46,614 nucleotides of DNA from an uncultured Aeromonas sp. (GCA_945957575.1 CAMFLW010000011.1:1-46614); one strand, 5' to 3'; positions 1 through 10,112 are shown, counted from the first letter of the stretch. Notes: generated from the sequence alone by a model not told the origin. Program-made: numbers and translations.

Positions 1-899
1 ATCTCGAGCAGATGGTTGAGACCAGTGACGAGTGGATCGTGGAACGCACCGGGATTCGTGAGCGCCGCATTGCCGGTGCTGATGAGACCGTTGCCACTCT
101 CTCTTACCAGGCCGCACTGCGGGCCCTGGATGCCGCGGGCCTGACCGCGGCCGATCTCGACATGATTGTGCTGGCCACCACCAGCGCAGAAAACGCATTC
201 CCGGCAGCTGCTTGCGAACTGCAAGGGCTACTGGGGGTACAGGGGATCCCTGCCTTTGACGTGGCGGCAGCCTGCGCCGGTTTCACCTATGCACTCTCCA
301 TTGCCGATCAGTTCGTCAAATCCGGCGCCGCCCGCCATGTGCTGGTCGTCGGGGCCGATGTGCTCTCCCGCATGTGCGATCCGCAAGATCGCGGCACCAT
401 CATCCTGTTTGGTGATGGGGCAGGGGCTGTGATTGTCGGTGCCAGCGAGACGCCGGGCATTCTCTCTACCCATCTTCATGCTGATGGCCGTTATGGTGAG
501 CTGCTCAAGCTGCCTCATCCCCGTCGTGGCATGCCGGGTGCCGAGCTCGAAGCCTACATGTATATGAAGGGCAACGATGTCTTCAAAGTCGCGGTCACCC
601 GTCTGAGCGAGATCGTGACCGAAACCCTGGCTGCTGCAGGCATCGAGCCGAGCGAGCTGGACTGGCTGGTGCCGCATCAGGCCAACTTCCGCATCATCAG
701 TGCCACCGCCAAGAAGCTCGGTATGAGCCTCGATAAGGTGGTGCTGACCCTCGACAAGCACGGTAATACCTCTGCCGCTTCTGTTCCGGTCGCCTTCGAC
801 GAAGGGGTGCGGGATGGCCGGATCAAACCGGGTCAGCTGGTACTGCTGGAAGCCTTTGGCGGCGGTTTTGCCTGGGGCTCTGCGCTGGTTCGCCTCTGA
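1..899 (+). CDS. fabH: 3-oxoacyl-ACP synthase III (KAS III), 5' end cut by window
   Basis: Condenses acetyl-CoA with malonyl-ACP to start each cycle of type II fatty acid synthesis in the cytoplasm. The reading frame is open from the first bases (codons Leu-Glu-Gln precede the ATG at 12), and E. coli FabH has the same residues around its position 22-25, so the real start lies about 20 codons upstream of the window. The catalytic triad is visible: Cys in [11 protein letters not shown], His in WLVPHQAN and Asn in [11 protein letters not shown]. The C-terminus [18 protein letters not shown] is typical of the family. It heads the fabH-fabD-fabG-acpP-fabF cluster, with 68 bases before fabD. Confidence 0.97.
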   Translation, partial: LEQMVETSDEWIVERTGIRERRIAGADETVATLSYQAALRALDAAGLTAADLDMIVLATTSAENAFPAAACELQGLLGVQGIPAFDVAAACAGFTYALSIADQFVKSGAARHVLVVGADVLSRMCDPQDRGTIILFGDGAGAVIVGASETPGILSTHLHADGRYGELLKLPHPRRGMPGAELEAYMYMKGNDVFKVAVTRLSEIVTETLAAAGIEPSELDWLVPHQANFRIISATAKKLGMSLDKVVLTLDKHGNTSAASVPVAFDEGVRDGRIKPGQLVLLEAFGGGFAWGSALVRL

Positions 900-967
900 T
901 CTTCGGCGGGATGGTGTCTCCATCATCCCGTCACCGATTTCATTTTTGTCTTATCTAAAAGGAATCA

Positions 968-1906
968 ATGATGACCCAATTTGCCATTGCCTTCCCGGGA
1001 CAAGGTTCCCAGTCCGTTGGCATGCTGGCCGAGCTGGCCGAACAACATGCCGTGATCAAGGAGACCTTCGCCGAGGCGAGCCAGGTGCTGGGTTATGACC
1101 TGTTTGCCCTGGTGATGGATGGTCCGGTTGAAGATCTGAACAAAACTTGGCGCACCCAGCCTGCGCTGCTTACAGCCTCTGTCGCCCTGTGGCGCCTGTG
1201 GCAACAGCAGGGTGGGGCAAATCCTGCCATGATGGCGGGTCACAGCCTGGGTGAGTATTCCGCGCTGGTTTGCAGCGGCGCACTCGATTTTGCCGATGCG
1301 GTCAAACTGGTCGAGCTGCGTGGTCTGGCCATGCAGGAAGCGGTACCGGAAGGCACCGGCGCCATGGCGGCCATCATCGGCCTTGATAACGAATCCATCG
1401 CCGCCAACTGCGAAAAAGCGGCACAAGGGCAGGTGGTCTCTCCGGTCAACTTCAACTCCCCGGGCCAGGTAGTTATCGCCGGTCACAAAGAGGCCGTTGA
1501 GCGCGCCAACGTGCTGATGAAAGAGTCGGGCGCCAAGCGTGCGCTGCCGCTGCCGGTCTCCGTGCCGTCTCACTGCGCGCTGATGAAACCTGCCGCAGAA
1601 AAACTGGCAGCTGCGCTGGACGGGATCGAGATCAAGGTTCCAACCATCGCTGTCATCAATAATGTCGACGTATCCTGTGAACAGGATCCGGCAGCCATCA
1701 AGCAAGCGCTGGTACGTCAGCTGTTCAGCCCGGTTCGTTGGACCGAGACTGTCGAGCGGATGGCCAATGAGGGCGTTACCCTCGAGATCGAGATGGGACC
1801 GGGCAAAGTGTTGACCGGGCTCGCCAAGCGCATCGACAAGCGCGTGGAAGGTATTCACGCCAACGATGCCGCCTCTTTCGAGCAGGCGCTGGCCCAGATC
1901 AAGTAA
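968..1906 (+). CDS. fabD: Malonyl-CoA:ACP transacylase
   Basis: Transfers malonate from CoA to acyl carrier protein, supplying the extender unit for FabH, FabF and FabB. The protein has the GQGSQ motif near the N-terminus, the nucleophile Ser in GHSLGE (residue 93 from the first ATG, 92 from the second, matching E. coli Ser92) and the second catalytic His in VPSHCALM. Two ATG codons are adjacent at 968 and 971. The AAAAGGA ribosome site ends at 963, so the second ATG has the better spacing and is probably the true start. Length (about 312 residues) is normal. The stop is 13 bases before fabG. Confidence 0.97.
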   Translation: MMTQFAIAFPGQGSQSVGMLAELAEQHAVIKETFAEASQVLGYDLFALVMDGPVEDLNKTWRTQPALLTASVALWRLWQQQGGANPAMMAGHSLGEYSALVCSGALDFADAVKLVELRGLAMQEAVPEGTGAMAAIIGLDNESIAANCEKAAQGQVVSPVNFNSPGQVVIAGHKEAVERANVLMKESGAKRALPLPVSVPSHCALMKPAAEKLAAALDGIEIKVPTIAVINNVDVSCEQDPAAIKQALVRQLFSPVRWTETVERMANEGVTLEIEMGPGKVLTGLAKRIDKRVEGIHANDAASFEQALAQIK

Positions 1907-1919
1907 ACAGGAGCAAGTG

Positions 1920-2654
1920 ATGAGCTTTACCGATAAGGTTGTGTTGGTGACCGGTGCCAGTCGTGGCATCGGCCGTGCGATTGCCGAAACATTCGTGGCC
2001 CGTGGCGCGAAAGTGGTCGGTACGGCGACCAGCGAGAGCGGTGCCGAGGCGATCAGCGCCTATCTGGGCGACAATGGCTGCGGCATGGCACTGAACGTGA
2101 CCAGCCAGGAATCCATCGAAGCCGTCTTCGCCGCCATCAAGGCGCGCTTTGGCGACATCGACATCCTGATCAACAACGCGGGGATCACCCGTGACAACCT
2201 GTTGATGCGGATGAAAGATGACGAGTGGAACGAGATCATCGATACCAATCTGACCTCTCTCTACCGTCTGAGCAAACCGGTGTTGCGTGCCATGATGAAG
2301 AAACGTCACGGTCGCATCATCAGCATTGGCTCCGTGGTGGGAACCATGGGCAATGCCGGTCAGGTCAACTATGCTGCCGCCAAGGCGGGTCTGGTTGGTT
2401 TTACCAAATCGTTGGCGCGGGAAGTGGCATCCCGTGGTATCACAGTGAACGCGGTTGCCCCCGGTTTCATCGAAACTGACATGACCCGAGCCCTGAATGA
2501 CGATCAACGTGCCGGCATCATGAGTCAGGTGCCTGCCGCCCGCTTGGGTGATCCAAAAGAAATTGCCGCAGCTGTGGTATTCTTGGCTTCTGATGAAGCA
2601 GCCTATATCACCGGCGAAACCCTGCATGTTAATGGCGGGATGTACATGGTGTAA
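1920..2654 (+). CDS. fabG: 3-oxoacyl-ACP reductase
   Basis: NADPH-dependent reduction of 3-oxoacyl-ACP, the first reductive step of the elongation cycle. It is a 244-residue short-chain dehydrogenase with TGASRGIG for NADP(H) binding near residue 12, NNAGIT in the middle, and the catalytic Ser-Tyr-Lys set (SIGSVVGTMG, then NYAAAKAG). The ATG at 1920 is preceded by an AGGAG site in the 13-base gap after fabD; the open frame continues further upstream into fabD, but only this start has a ribosome site and gives the usual family length. It ends in the typical NGGMYMV. Confidence 0.97.
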   Translation: MSFTDKVVLVTGASRGIGRAIAETFVARGAKVVGTATSESGAEAISAYLGDNGCGMALNVTSQESIEAVFAAIKARFGDIDILINNAGITRDNLLMRMKDDEWNEIIDTNLTSLYRLSKPVLRAMMKKRHGRIISIGSVVGTMGNAGQVNYAAAKAGLVGFTKSLAREVASRGITVNAVAPGFIETDMTRALNDDQRAGIMSQVPAARLGDPKEIAAAVVFLASDEAAYITGETLHVNGGMYMV

Positions 2655-2812
2655 TCAATTTGTCGTGAGATCTGTTCAAATTTGCGATAGTACGCCGAAG
2701 TTTGGCACATTTCGTGGTTTGACCAGCGGCAAGCTACTTGCAAACTCACGTCAATTGAATAAACTACCCCAACCAGACGCAAATAGCGTATTTTTAAAGG
2801 AAAATTCAGGTC

Positions 2813-3049
2813 ATGAGCAACATCGAAGAACGCGTAAAGAAAATCATCATCGAACAACTGGGTGTTAAAGAGGAAGACGTTAAGAACGCTGCCTCCTTCG
2901 TCGACGACCTGGGCGCTGACTCTTTGGATACCGTTGAACTGGTAATGGCGCTGGAAGAAGAATTCGATACCGAAATTCCTGATGAAGAAGCCGAGAAGAT
3001 CACCACTGTTCAAGCGGCTATCGACTACATCACCGCTAATCAGGAATAA
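2813..3049 (+). CDS. acpP: Acyl carrier protein
   Basis: Small acidic carrier protein (78 residues) that holds growing acyl chains on phosphopantetheine attached to the Ser of the GADSLD motif (Ser37). The sequence is nearly the enterobacterial AcpP. It has a good AAAGGA ribosome site and a 158-base upstream gap, so it probably has its own promoter as well as read-through from fabG, as expected for one of the most abundant proteins of the cell. A strong terminator follows at 3065-3090, so fabF downstream may depend on partial read-through or a separate promoter. Confidence 0.98.
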   Translation: MSNIEERVKKIIIEQLGVKEEDVKNAASFVDDLGADSLDTVELVMALEEEFDTEIPDEEAEKITTVQAAIDYITANQE

Positions 3050-3064
3050 GTTCCTGTTCTGAAA

Positions 3065-3090
3065 GAAGCGGCCCAAGGGCCGCTTCTTTT
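3065..3090 (+). terminator. Rho-independent terminator after acpP
   Basis: A GC-rich hairpin with arms GAAGCGGCC and GGCCGCTTC around a CAAG loop, followed directly by TTTT. It sits 15 bases after the acpP stop and before fabF, and probably sets the high acpP to fabF transcript ratio. Confidence 0.88.
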
Positions 3091-3131
3091 GTATTTGTTC
3101 CTTTTCAAAACACCTCTCGGAGACTACCTCA

Positions 3132-4373
3132 GTGTCAAAACGCAGAGTCGTGGTGACCGGCTTGGGGATGCTTTCCCCGGTGGGTAACACTGCCGAATCC
3201 AGCTGGCAAGCACTGCTCAATGGGCAGAGCGGCATTTCCCTTATCGAACACTTTGATGCCAGCGAGTTTGCAACCCGCTTCGCAGGTCTGGTCAAGGATT
3301 TCGATCCCGAGCAGTACGGTATCAACCGTAAAGACGCTCGCAAGATGGATCTCTTCATTCAATACGGCATCGCGGCCGGTATGCAGGCGCTGGATGATTC
3401 CGGCCTGACCATCAATGAAGAGAATGCCGAACGTGTCGGCGTGGCGATTGGCTCCGGTATCGGCGGTCTGGGTCTGATTGAACAGAACCACGAAAGCTTG
3501 GTCAACGGCGGCCCGCGCAAGATCAGTCCCTTCTTCGTTCCGTCCACCATCATCAATATGGTGTCCGGTCATCTCTCCATCATGAAAGGTCTGCAAGGGC
3601 CGAACATTGCCGTGACTACCGCCTGTACCACGGGTACCCATGCCATCGGCATGGCGGGCCGGATGATTGCTTACGGTGATGCCGACGTGATGGTCGCCGG
3701 CGGTGCCGAGAAAGCCTCCACCGCGATGGGAATGGGTGGTTTCGCAGCAGCCAAGGCACTCTCCAACCGCAACGACGAGCCGCAAAAAGCGAGCCGTCCG
3801 TGGGATAAAGATCGCGATGGTTTCGTGCTGGGTGACGGTGCCGGTGTACTGGTGCTGGAAGAGTACGAACACGCCAAGGCCCGTGGTGCCAAGATCTACG
3901 CTGAGCTGGTCGGTTTTGGCATGAGCGGTGACGCGTACCACATGACTGCGCCTCCCGCAGATGGCAACGGTGGCGCTCGCGCCATGAAAAATGCCATCAA
4001 GGATGCCGGCATTGCCCCCGAGCAGATTGGTTACATCAACGCGCACGGTACCTCCACCCCGCTGGGTGATGTGGCTGAACTGCGTGGCATGAAGTCGGTG
4101 TTTGGTGAGCACGCCAAATCCCTGATGGTCAGCTCCACCAAGTCCATGACCGGTCACCTGTTGGGCGCCGCCGGTGCCATCGAGGCGATCATCACTGTGT
4201 TGGCCCTGCGTGATCAGATGGCGCCGCCCACCATCAACCTGGACAACCCGGATGAAGAGTGCGACCTGGATCTGGTACCCCATGTGGCCAAGCCAGGCAG
4301 CTTCGAGTACGCCCTTTCCAACTCGTTTGGTTTTGGCGGCACCAATGGCTCACTGATCTTCAAACGCGTATAA
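3132..4373 (+). CDS. fabF: 3-oxoacyl-ACP synthase II (KAS II)
   Basis: Elongating condensing enzyme that adds malonyl-ACP to acyl-ACP and, in gammaproteobacteria, makes cis-vaccenate from palmitoleate at low temperature. The Cys-His-His triad is present: Cys165 in TTACTTGTH, His305 in NAHGTSTP and His342 in [11 protein letters not shown]. Translation starts at a GTG at 3132 with CGGAG upstream; the N-terminus [17 protein letters not shown] matches the family. Length 413 is normal. It is followed by a terminator and then pabC. Confidence 0.97.
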   Translation: MSKRRVVVTGLGMLSPVGNTAESSWQALLNGQSGISLIEHFDASEFATRFAGLVKDFDPEQYGINRKDARKMDLFIQYGIAAGMQALDDSGLTINEENAERVGVAIGSGIGGLGLIEQNHESLVNGGPRKISPFFVPSTIINMVSGHLSIMKGLQGPNIAVTTACTTGTHAIGMAGRMIAYGDADVMVAGGAEKASTAMGMGGFAAAKALSNRNDEPQKASRPWDKDRDGFVLGDGAGVLVLEEYEHAKARGAKIYAELVGFGMSGDAYHMTAPPADGNGGARAMKNAIKDAGIAPEQIGYINAHGTSTPLGDVAELRGMKSVFGEHAKSLMVSSTKSMTGHLLGAAGAIEAIITVLALRDQMAPPTINLDNPDEECDLDLVPHVAKPGSFEYALSNSFGFGGTNGSLIFKRV

Positions 4374-4395
4374 TTTGCCGCAGGGCAAAGACACA

Positions 4396-4426
4396 GGCCC
4401 GATACTGCCGGTATCGGGCCTTTTTT
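4396..4426 (+). terminator. Rho-independent terminator after fabF
   Basis: Perfect ten-base stem, GGCCCGATAC against GTATCGGGCC with a five-base loop, followed by six T. It ends 15 bases before the pabC start codon, so pabC must be read through it or use a promoter that overlaps it. Confidence 0.92.
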
Positions 4427-4441
4427 ATCGGAGGGATCCCT

Positions 4442-5248
4442 TTGCTTATCAATGGCATGAAGCTTGATACCATCTCGGCCCATGATCGGGGGCTGGCCTA
4501 TGGTGACGGTCATTTTACCACCATGGCGGTCAGGGAGGGTCGCGTGTTGCAGTGGCCAGCCCATCTGGCACGGTTGCAGCTGGCCAACAACCGGCTGGGA
4601 TTGGTTGAACCGGACTGGGATCTCCTGACCCGAGAGGTTGAAGAGATGGTGGCCGAGCAGCCACAATGCGTGGCCAAGGTGATCCTGACCCGCGGCGAGG
4701 GGGGGCGGGGCTATGACGGCAGCGGATGTCAGCACACAACCCGGATTGTCACTCTGGCGCCATTTCCGACTCACTATGGCCAGTGGCAACAGGAGGGGAT
4801 CGAGATGGTGGTGTGCCGCCAGCGGATCGGTGATGCCCCCATGCTGGCCGGGCTTAAAACCTTGAATCGTCTGGAGCAGGTATTGCTGAAAAGCGAACTT
4901 GTCAGCCGAAATGCAGTCGAAGGGATAGTGCTTAACAGTCGTGGTTTTCTCATTGAAGGGGTCAGTGCCAATCTGTTTTGGCGTCGGGGCAAGACGGTGT
5001 TTACGCCCGATCTGGCCCGTTGCGGGGTTGACGGCATCATGCGCCGTCAGGTCATGGCGATGTTGAAACAGATGAGTATTGAGTTGCGTGTGGTAGAGGC
5101 TCCGCTGGAGTCACTATGGCAGGCTGAAGAGGTGTGGCTCACCAATACCCTGATGGGGGTCGTGCCGGTCAATGGCATCGAGGATATTCACTATCCCCCA
5201 GCGGTATTGAGTCGCCGTTTACAGGAGCGTTTGGTCATTGAAGTTTAA
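4442..5248 (+). CDS. pabC: Aminodeoxychorismate lyase
   Basis: PLP-dependent enzyme that releases pyruvate from 4-amino-4-deoxychorismate to give p-aminobenzoate for folate. It is a fold-type IV aminotransferase-like protein: LAYGDGHFTT near the N-terminus and the PLP lysine in KTLNRLEQVLLKSE. The start is taken as the TTG at 4442 because a strong GGAGGG lies six bases upstream and the protein then begins LLINGM, as in E. coli PabC; the open frame upstream overlaps fabF and its terminator. Product 268 residues. It overlaps mltG by 11 bases, so the two are translationally coupled. Confidence 0.93.
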   Translation: MLINGMKLDTISAHDRGLAYGDGHFTTMAVREGRVLQWPAHLARLQLANNRLGLVEPDWDLLTREVEEMVAEQPQCVAKVILTRGEGGRGYDGSGCQHTTRIVTLAPFPTHYGQWQQEGIEMVVCRQRIGDAPMLAGLKTLNRLEQVLLKSELVSRNAVEGIVLNSRGFLIEGVSANLFWRRGKTVFTPDLARCGVDGIMRRQVMAMLKQMSIELRVVEAPLESLWQAEEVWLTNTLMGVVPVNGIEDIHYPPAVLSRRLQERLVIEV

Positions 5249-6239
5249 TCGGCTTTACACCCTGCTCGCGGGGGCGGCACTGACGGTTGCCGCTGCCGGG
5301 GGCTATGTACATTACAAATGGCAACAGGTAGAGACGCTCACCAACAAGGGGCCGACCCGGCTCTTTACAGTGGAGAAGGGCGCCCATGCGGCGCGCCTGA
5401 TCGCCGAACTGGGTGAGGGGGAAACCAGCCCCTGGGCGGTACGGCTCTGGCTGCGTAGCCATCCCGAACTGGTGGCCATCAAATCGGGCACCTATGAAAT
5501 CAAGGAAGGGGCCCCTCTCAAGGAGACCCTTTCTCTGTTCGCATCGGGCAAGGAGTTTCACTTCAGCCTCACCTTCGTCGAAGGTTCCCGTTTCGAGGAT
5601 TGGCAGAAGCAACTCTCCAGCGCCCCATATCTTGAGCGGTTGACCGTAGAGCAATCAGAAGCCGACCTGGCGCAGGAGCTCGGCATCGAGAATGGCAAGC
5701 TGGAGGGGTGGTTTCTGCCGGAAACCTACGCCTATACCACCCATGCCAGCGATCTCTCGATCCTGCGTCGCGCCCATCAGGATATGGAGACTTTCCTGCA
5801 GCAGAGCTGGGAGAAACGTCAGGCCAACCTGCCTTACAAGACCCCCTATGAGGCGTTGATCATGGCCTCCATCATCGAGAAAGAGACCGGCCAGCCGGAC
5901 GAGCGGGCGCAGATCGCCTCGGTGTTTGTCAATCGACTGCGTCTGGGCATGAAGTTGCAAACCGATCCCACCGTCATTTACGGGGTGAAAGATCGCTACG
6001 ATGGCAATATTCGCCGCAGCGATCTGACCGACAAGAATCCCTACAACACCTATGTGATCGATGGTCTGCCGCCTACGCCTATTGCCATGCCGGGCAAGGC
6101 CTCCATCGAAGCTGCGCTTAACCCCAAGTCGACCGACTATCTCTACTTTGTCGCCAAGGGGGGCGGTGCCCACTATTTCTCCAAGACCCTCGATGAACAC
6201 AATCGGGCGGTTCGCGAATACATATTGAAGAAACCCTAA
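5238..6239 (+). CDS. mltG: Endolytic murein transglycosylase
   Basis: Inner-membrane lytic transglycosylase (YceG) that cleaves nascent glycan strands and is thought to set glycan chain length. It starts at a TTG inside the end of pabC, with AGGAG upstream, and the N-terminus is a single membrane anchor ([21 protein letters not shown]). The periplasmic YceG domain holds the SIIEKETG motif with the catalytic Glu (about residue 214), followed by [20 protein letters not shown] and [11 protein letters not shown]. Length 333 is normal. The stop overlaps the tmk start as TAATG. Confidence 0.95.
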   Translation: MKFNRLYTLLAGAALTVAAAGGYVHYKWQQVETLTNKGPTRLFTVEKGAHAARLIAELGEGETSPWAVRLWLRSHPELVAIKSGTYEIKEGAPLKETLSLFASGKEFHFSLTFVEGSRFEDWQKQLSSAPYLERLTVEQSEADLAQELGIENGKLEGWFLPETYAYTTHASDLSILRRAHQDMETFLQQSWEKRQANLPYKTPYEALIMASIIEKETGQPDERAQIASVFVNRLRLGMKLQTDPTVIYGVKDRYDGNIRRSDLTDKNPYNTYVIDGLPPTPIAMPGKASIEAALNPKSTDYLYFVAKGGGAHYFSKTLDEHNRAVREYILKKP

Positions 6240-6880
6240 TGTCTAAATTTATTGTGATCGAAGGATTGGAAGGGGCAGGGAAGAGCTCGGCCGTTCGTTA
6301 TGTGACCGACTATCTGCAGCGCCACGGCATCAACCGGATCGAGTGCACCCGCGAGCCGGGTGGTACGCCGCTGGCCGAGCGGATGCGGGCCATCGTCAAA
6401 GAGGTGCACGACGAGCGCCTCACCATCGAGGCGGAATTGCTGCTGATGTATGCCTCCCGGGTACAACTGGTGGAGACCCGCATCAAACCCGCACTGGCCG
6501 ACGGTGTCTGGGTGGTGGGGGATCGCCACGATCTCTCTTCCCAGGCCTATCAGGGTGGCGGCCGTGGTATCGATGCCCAGCTTATCGGTGCCATCAAGCA
6601 GTCGGTGCTCGGCAACTTCAAGCCGGATCTCACCCTCTATCTCGATATCGATCCCGCCCTTGGCTTGCAGCGCGCGCGCCATCGCGGCGAGCTGGATCGC
6701 ATCGAACTGGAGCAACTGAGCTTCTTCGAGCGTACCCGAACTCGTTATCTCGAACTGGCCGCCAAGGATGATTCCATTGTGGTGATCGATGCGGCGCAAA
6801 CGCCGGAACAGGTCAAAGCTGCCATCGAGTATGCATTGGATCACTATCTGTCGAACGAGCCGCTATGTATCCCTGGCTGA
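6239..6880 (+). CDS. tmk: Thymidylate kinase
   Basis: Phosphorylates dTMP to dTDP, essential for DNA synthesis. The P-loop GLEGAGKSS lies at residues 9-17, followed by the [15 protein letters not shown] segment that binds dTMP and the lid-containing region. It shares one base with the mltG stop and overlaps the start of holB by 16 bases, so pabC-mltG-tmk-holB form one coupled unit, as in many gammaproteobacteria. Confidence 0.96.
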   Translation: MSKFIVIEGLEGAGKSSAVRYVTDYLQRHGINRIECTREPGGTPLAERMRAIVKEVHDERLTIEAELLLMYASRVQLVETRIKPALADGVWVVGDRHDLSSQAYQGGGRGIDAQLIGAIKQSVLGNFKPDLTLYLDIDPALGLQRARHRGELDRIELEQLSFFERTRTRYLELAAKDDSIVVIDAAQTPEQVKAAIEYALDHYLSNEPLCIPG

Positions 6881-7812
6881 TCCCTGACTGGCATGCTCTG
6901 AGCCAGACGGCCCAGTCCGGTCGTCTCGGCCACGCCTGGTTGTTGCTCGGCGATCCCGGTCTTGGCAAAGAACAGCTGGCCGAGCGGTTGGCGCGTCTGC
7001 ATCTTTGTCAGCAACCGGATCGCGGAGAGCCGTGCGGTCTGTGCCACTCCTGCCAGTTATTTGACAAGGGCAACCACCCGGATCTTGGCACCATCACTCG
7101 CGACAGCAAGACCATCGGAGTCGAGGCCATTCGCGAGATCTGCACCCGGCTGCAGGGCTCTGCCCAGCTCGGCCGTGGCAAGGTGGTGATCATTCCTGAT
7201 GCGGAGCGGATGACCGAATCGGCGGCCAACGCCTTGCTGAAAACCCTGGAAGAGCCGGCCGGCGACAGCTTGCTGTTGCTGATCGCTTCCCAGGTTTCCC
7301 GGTTGCTTCCCACCATTCTCAGTCGCTGTCACAAACATGTCTGTCAGTTGCCTGCAGAAGGGGAGACAGTACGCTGGTTGGCCGAGCAGGGTCATCAGGC
7401 CACTCTGGCTCAGGTGCGGATCTGTCAGGGTGCCCCGCTGCGGGTACTCGACTATATCGAGCAGCAACAGGACGGTACTCGCCGCGAATTGCTGGAGCAG
7501 TTTGTCGCCCTGAGTCAAAGTCCGGTCAAGGCGACGGCACTGTGCAGCCAGCTGGGTCAGGAGATGCAGGTCAGGTTGCACTGGTTGCAGCTCTTCTTGT
7601 GCGATGCCCTGAAAACCCAGGCCGGATGTGGTCACCATCAACTGGCAATGCCGGATCTGGCTATTTTGAGTCAACGGTTGGCGGAGCAGCACTCCAGCGA
7701 AAAACTGCTGGAGGCAGAACAAGATCTGGTTGCCCTGAAAGCGGCCTGTCAGCCGGGACAGCTCTCCAATTCCACCATTCATCTGATGAACTGGCTTAGT
7801 CGCTGGTTATAG
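6865..7812 (+). CDS. holB: DNA polymerase III delta' subunit
   Basis: Clamp-loader subunit of the replicative polymerase. It has an AAA+ fold with a modified Walker A (GDPGLGKEQ), a zinc module with Cys48, Cys57, Cys60 and Cys63, the segment [13 protein letters not shown] and the SRC arginine-finger motif (PTILSRC). Length 315 compares with 334 in E. coli. It overlaps tmk; tatD follows after 26 bases. There is no separate pilZ-like gene between holB and tatD. Confidence 0.94.
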   Translation: MYPWLIPDWHALSQTAQSGRLGHAWLLLGDPGLGKEQLAERLARLHLCQQPDRGEPCGLCHSCQLFDKGNHPDLGTITRDSKTIGVEAIREICTRLQGSAQLGRGKVVIIPDAERMTESAANALLKTLEEPAGDSLLLLIASQVSRLLPTILSRCHKHVCQLPAEGETVRWLAEQGHQATLAQVRICQGAPLRVLDYIEQQQDGTRRELLEQFVALSQSPVKATALCSQLGQEMQVRLHWLQLFLCDALKTQAGCGHHQLAMPDLAILSQRLAEQHSSEKLLEAEQDLVALKAACQPGQLSNSTIHLMNWLSRWL

Positions 7813-7838
7813 AACGTCATTAGCAATAAAGGTTTTGT

Positions 7839-8618
7839 ATGTTACTCGTTGACTCCCACTGTCACCTCGATCGTCTCAGCTATGGCAGCAAACAGAGCAA
7901 TATGGCTGATGTGCTGGCCAAAGCGGCCGCGCAGGAGGTGGGATACTTTCTCTGTGTCAGCGTGACGCAAGAACAATTTCCGACCATGATGACGGCCATC
8001 GCCCCTTATCCCCAGGTGTTTGCCTCCTGCGGGGTGCATCCGCTCAATCAGGAACCCGGTGTCGATGCCGAGTTGCTGCTCAAGCAAGCTGCCGACCCAC
8101 GTGTGGTAGCCATCGGTGAGACTGGTCTCGATTACTTCTACTCACCCGAGAACAAGGAGGTTCAGCAAGCCTCCTTCCGTGAACATATCCGGGTCGCCCG
8201 TGCGCTGAACAAACCGCTGATCATTCACACTCGTGATGCCCAGCAGGATACTTTGCAGATCATGCGCGAAGAGGGGGCGGATCAGGTTGGCGGCGTGTTG
8301 CACTGTTTCACCGAGTCTCTCGAGATGGCAGAAGCGGCAATGGCGATGGGGTTCTATATCTCCATCTCGGGGATCGCTACGTTCAAGAATGCCTCGGCGT
8401 TGCAGGAGGTAGTGAAGGCATTGCCTCTCGATCGACTGTTGGTCGAAACGGATGCGCCCTATCTTGCCCCGGTTCCACATCGGGGGCGGGAGAATGAACC
8501 CGCCTTCGTGCGCGACGTTGCCCAGTTTATTGCTGACCTGCGCCAGATACCGCTGAGCGAACTGGCCGAAGCTACCAGTCGCAACTTCTTTGAGTTGTTC
8601 AAACTCGCCCGGAAATAA
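7839..8618 (+). CDS. TatD-family metal-dependent hydrolase (YcfH type)
   Basis: TIM-barrel metallohydrolase with the full set of metal ligands: His7 and His9 in DSHCHLD, Glu in GETGLDY, His in IIHTRDA, His in LHCFTE and Asp in ETDAPY. Related proteins are 3'-5' DNA exonucleases or D-aminoacyl-tRNA deacylases; the position directly after holB matches E. coli ycfH. The exact substrate cannot be read from the sequence. Last gene of the cluster, closed by a terminator. Confidence 0.92.
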   Translation: MLLVDSHCHLDRLSYGSKQSNMADVLAKAAAQEVGYFLCVSVTQEQFPTMMTAIAPYPQVFASCGVHPLNQEPGVDAELLLKQAADPRVVAIGETGLDYFYSPENKEVQQASFREHIRVARALNKPLIIHTRDAQQDTLQIMREEGADQVGGVLHCFTESLEMAEAAMAMGFYISISGIATFKNASALQEVVKALPLDRLLVETDAPYLAPVPHRGRENEPAFVRDVAQFIADLRQIPLSELAEATSRNFFELFKLARK

Positions 8619-8624
8619 GAGCTG

Positions 8625-8648
8625 ACGCCCCGTATTACGGGGCGTTTT
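8625..8648 (+). terminator. Terminator after tatD-family gene
   Basis: Stem ACGCCCCGT against ACGGGGCGT with a three-base loop, followed by TTTT, starting seven bases after the stop codon. Confidence 0.9.
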
Positions 8649-8828
8649 ACTTTCAGTAACCCGCATATAGTGGTAAAGCAAGACGCAACTAACCAAGCCG
8701 TTATCTCTCACTGTCGCAGCATTGAATTGCCATCAGCGTAATGACCCAACCTGTAAACTGTACATGAGGACTTCATTTGTTTAGGAATAACAAAGGAGCC
8801 TGATGGGGGTTAAACAGACACTCATAAG

Positions 8829-8884
8829 TATCGATAATATTCATTATCGATATTTGATGAACCTGAAGGATCCTGTAAGATCCT
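8829..8884. repeat. Two palindromes in front of the orphan recombinase gene
   Basis: The first palindrome, 8829-8852, has ten-base arms TATCGATAAT and ATTATCGATA around four bases. The second, 8867-8884, has arms AGGATC and GATCCT around six bases. They fill the last part of the 295-base gap before the recombinase. They may be operator or recombinase binding sites; the sequence alone does not decide. Confidence 0.5.
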
Positions 8885-8913
8885 CCTAAACTTCATATGA
8901 ATCATCATCTTCC

Positions 8914-9942
8914 GTGTCACATCCATCCATTTCAGGCTCAGCTCATCAGTCACTGCAAACGGTCTTTGATGCCCAGCTAAATAGCCGTGCTCGCCGCTTC
9001 CTGCGCAGTGCCAAAGCAGATTCGACCCTCAATGCCTATCAGGCGGATACCCGGATTTTTGTCTTCTGGTGCCAATTACACGGGCTGGATCCACTGCAAA
9101 CCACCCATCACGACATCATGAATTTTCTCGCAGATCAGGCTGACGGCGTATTGGCTGACTGGGTATGGCTTGATAAAAAAGAGGGAAAAGGGGAGCTGCG
9201 CAACGGTGAACCTCGCAAACCGGCAACGCTGGTACGAAGGCTCGCCGGAATCCGTTACGCCTTCAAACAAAAAGGGATTCATCCCATGCCCACCGAGCAT
9301 CCCGAAATCAAGGAGATGATGCGCGGTATTGTCAGGTTGGGGGATAACCGCAAACGCAAAACCGGCGCCCTGACTTTGCAGCCACTGACCCAAGTGCTGG
9401 ATGGCATTGACACCAATGATCTGGCAGGACTTCGCGATCGCACCCTGTTGCTCCTGATGTTCAGTGGTGCCTTGCGCCGCTCGGAAGCTGCCAGGATTGA
9501 GGTGAGTGACCTCGATTTTGTGGGGCAGGGGATCCGTCTTCGCCTCAAACCGAGCAAGCATCAACTCCATGAGACCGAGATCGCCCTTATCCCCGGCAAA
9601 CACTACTGCCCGGTTACAGCAGTTGGCAACTGGCTCAAGAAGAGCCAGATCAGTGAAGGGCCACTCTTTCGGCGGATGAATCGCTGGGGCCAACTCACTC
9701 CAGACCCTCTGGGGCCGCAGGGTATCAACCTAATGATCAAGCGGCGCACTGGTCAAGCTATCGATGACCTCTATGTCAGTGGCCACAGTTTGCGTCGTGG
9801 ATTTATCACCTCGGCCGTCACAGCCGGCAAACCGATGAACAAGATCATCGAGGTTACCCGACACAAGGATATGCGCACCCTGCAAGAGTACTTTGACGAT
9901 GCCCATAAATTCTCTGATCACGCACTGGATGGACTGCTTTAG
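8914..9942 (+). CDS. Orphan tyrosine recombinase/integrase
   Basis: Site-specific recombinase of 342 residues. An N-terminal SAM-like DNA-binding domain (roughly residues 20-140, FLRSAKADSTLNAYQADTR) precedes a catalytic domain with the first Arg in GALRRSEAAR, the HSLRRGF box (His-x-x-Arg), a His in VTRHKDMRT and the nucleophile Tyr in LQEYFDD. The likely start is the GTG at 8914; the ATG at 8897 is out of frame. No phage, transposon or cassette genes adjoin it. A small ribbon-helix-helix-like gene follows and a dif-like sequence lies five bases after its stop codon. Its target is unknown. Confidence 0.88.
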   Translation: MSHPSISGSAHQSLQTVFDAQLNSRARRFLRSAKADSTLNAYQADTRIFVFWCQLHGLDPLQTTHHDIMNFLADQADGVLADWVWLDKKEGKGELRNGEPRKPATLVRRLAGIRYAFKQKGIHPMPTEHPEIKEMMRGIVRLGDNRKRKTGALTLQPLTQVLDGIDTNDLAGLRDRTLLLLMFSGALRRSEAARIEVSDLDFVGQGIRLRLKPSKHQLHETEIALIPGKHYCPVTAVGNWLKKSQISEGPLFRRMNRWGQLTPDPLGPQGINLMIKRRTGQAIDDLYVSGHSLRRGFITSAVTAGKPMNKIIEVTRHKDMRTLQEYFDDAHKFSDHALDGLL

Positions 9943-9946
9943 CATA

Positions 9947-9975
9947 AATGCGTCACTGCATTTTTTATGTTAAAT
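9947..9975 (+). other. dif-like sequence after the orphan recombinase gene
   Basis: Five bases after the recombinase stop codon there is AATGCG, then twelve bases, then TTATGTTAAAT. The last eleven bases are identical to the XerD half of dif, and AATGCG differs by one base from the outer part of the XerC half (ACTGCG). The overall 29-base spacing equals that of the phage-derived attachment site at 46586-46614. It may be a Xer site remnant or chance. Confidence 0.4.
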
Positions 9976-10112
9976 GATATCCCATTGATCTGGTGGTATA
10001 TTTGGTTGGCTTCGTAGTTAGCTGGCTGGGTAGGGGACGCCCCCATCTTTCACCACTATGCGAAGAGAACGTGAGAGATAACCAGTAATAAAAACAAGTA
10101 TTGCAAGGTCAT

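Noticed and set aside
3135-4283. 382-codon frame opposite fabF
   Set aside because: Antisense shadow of a conserved gene with strong third-position GC bias.
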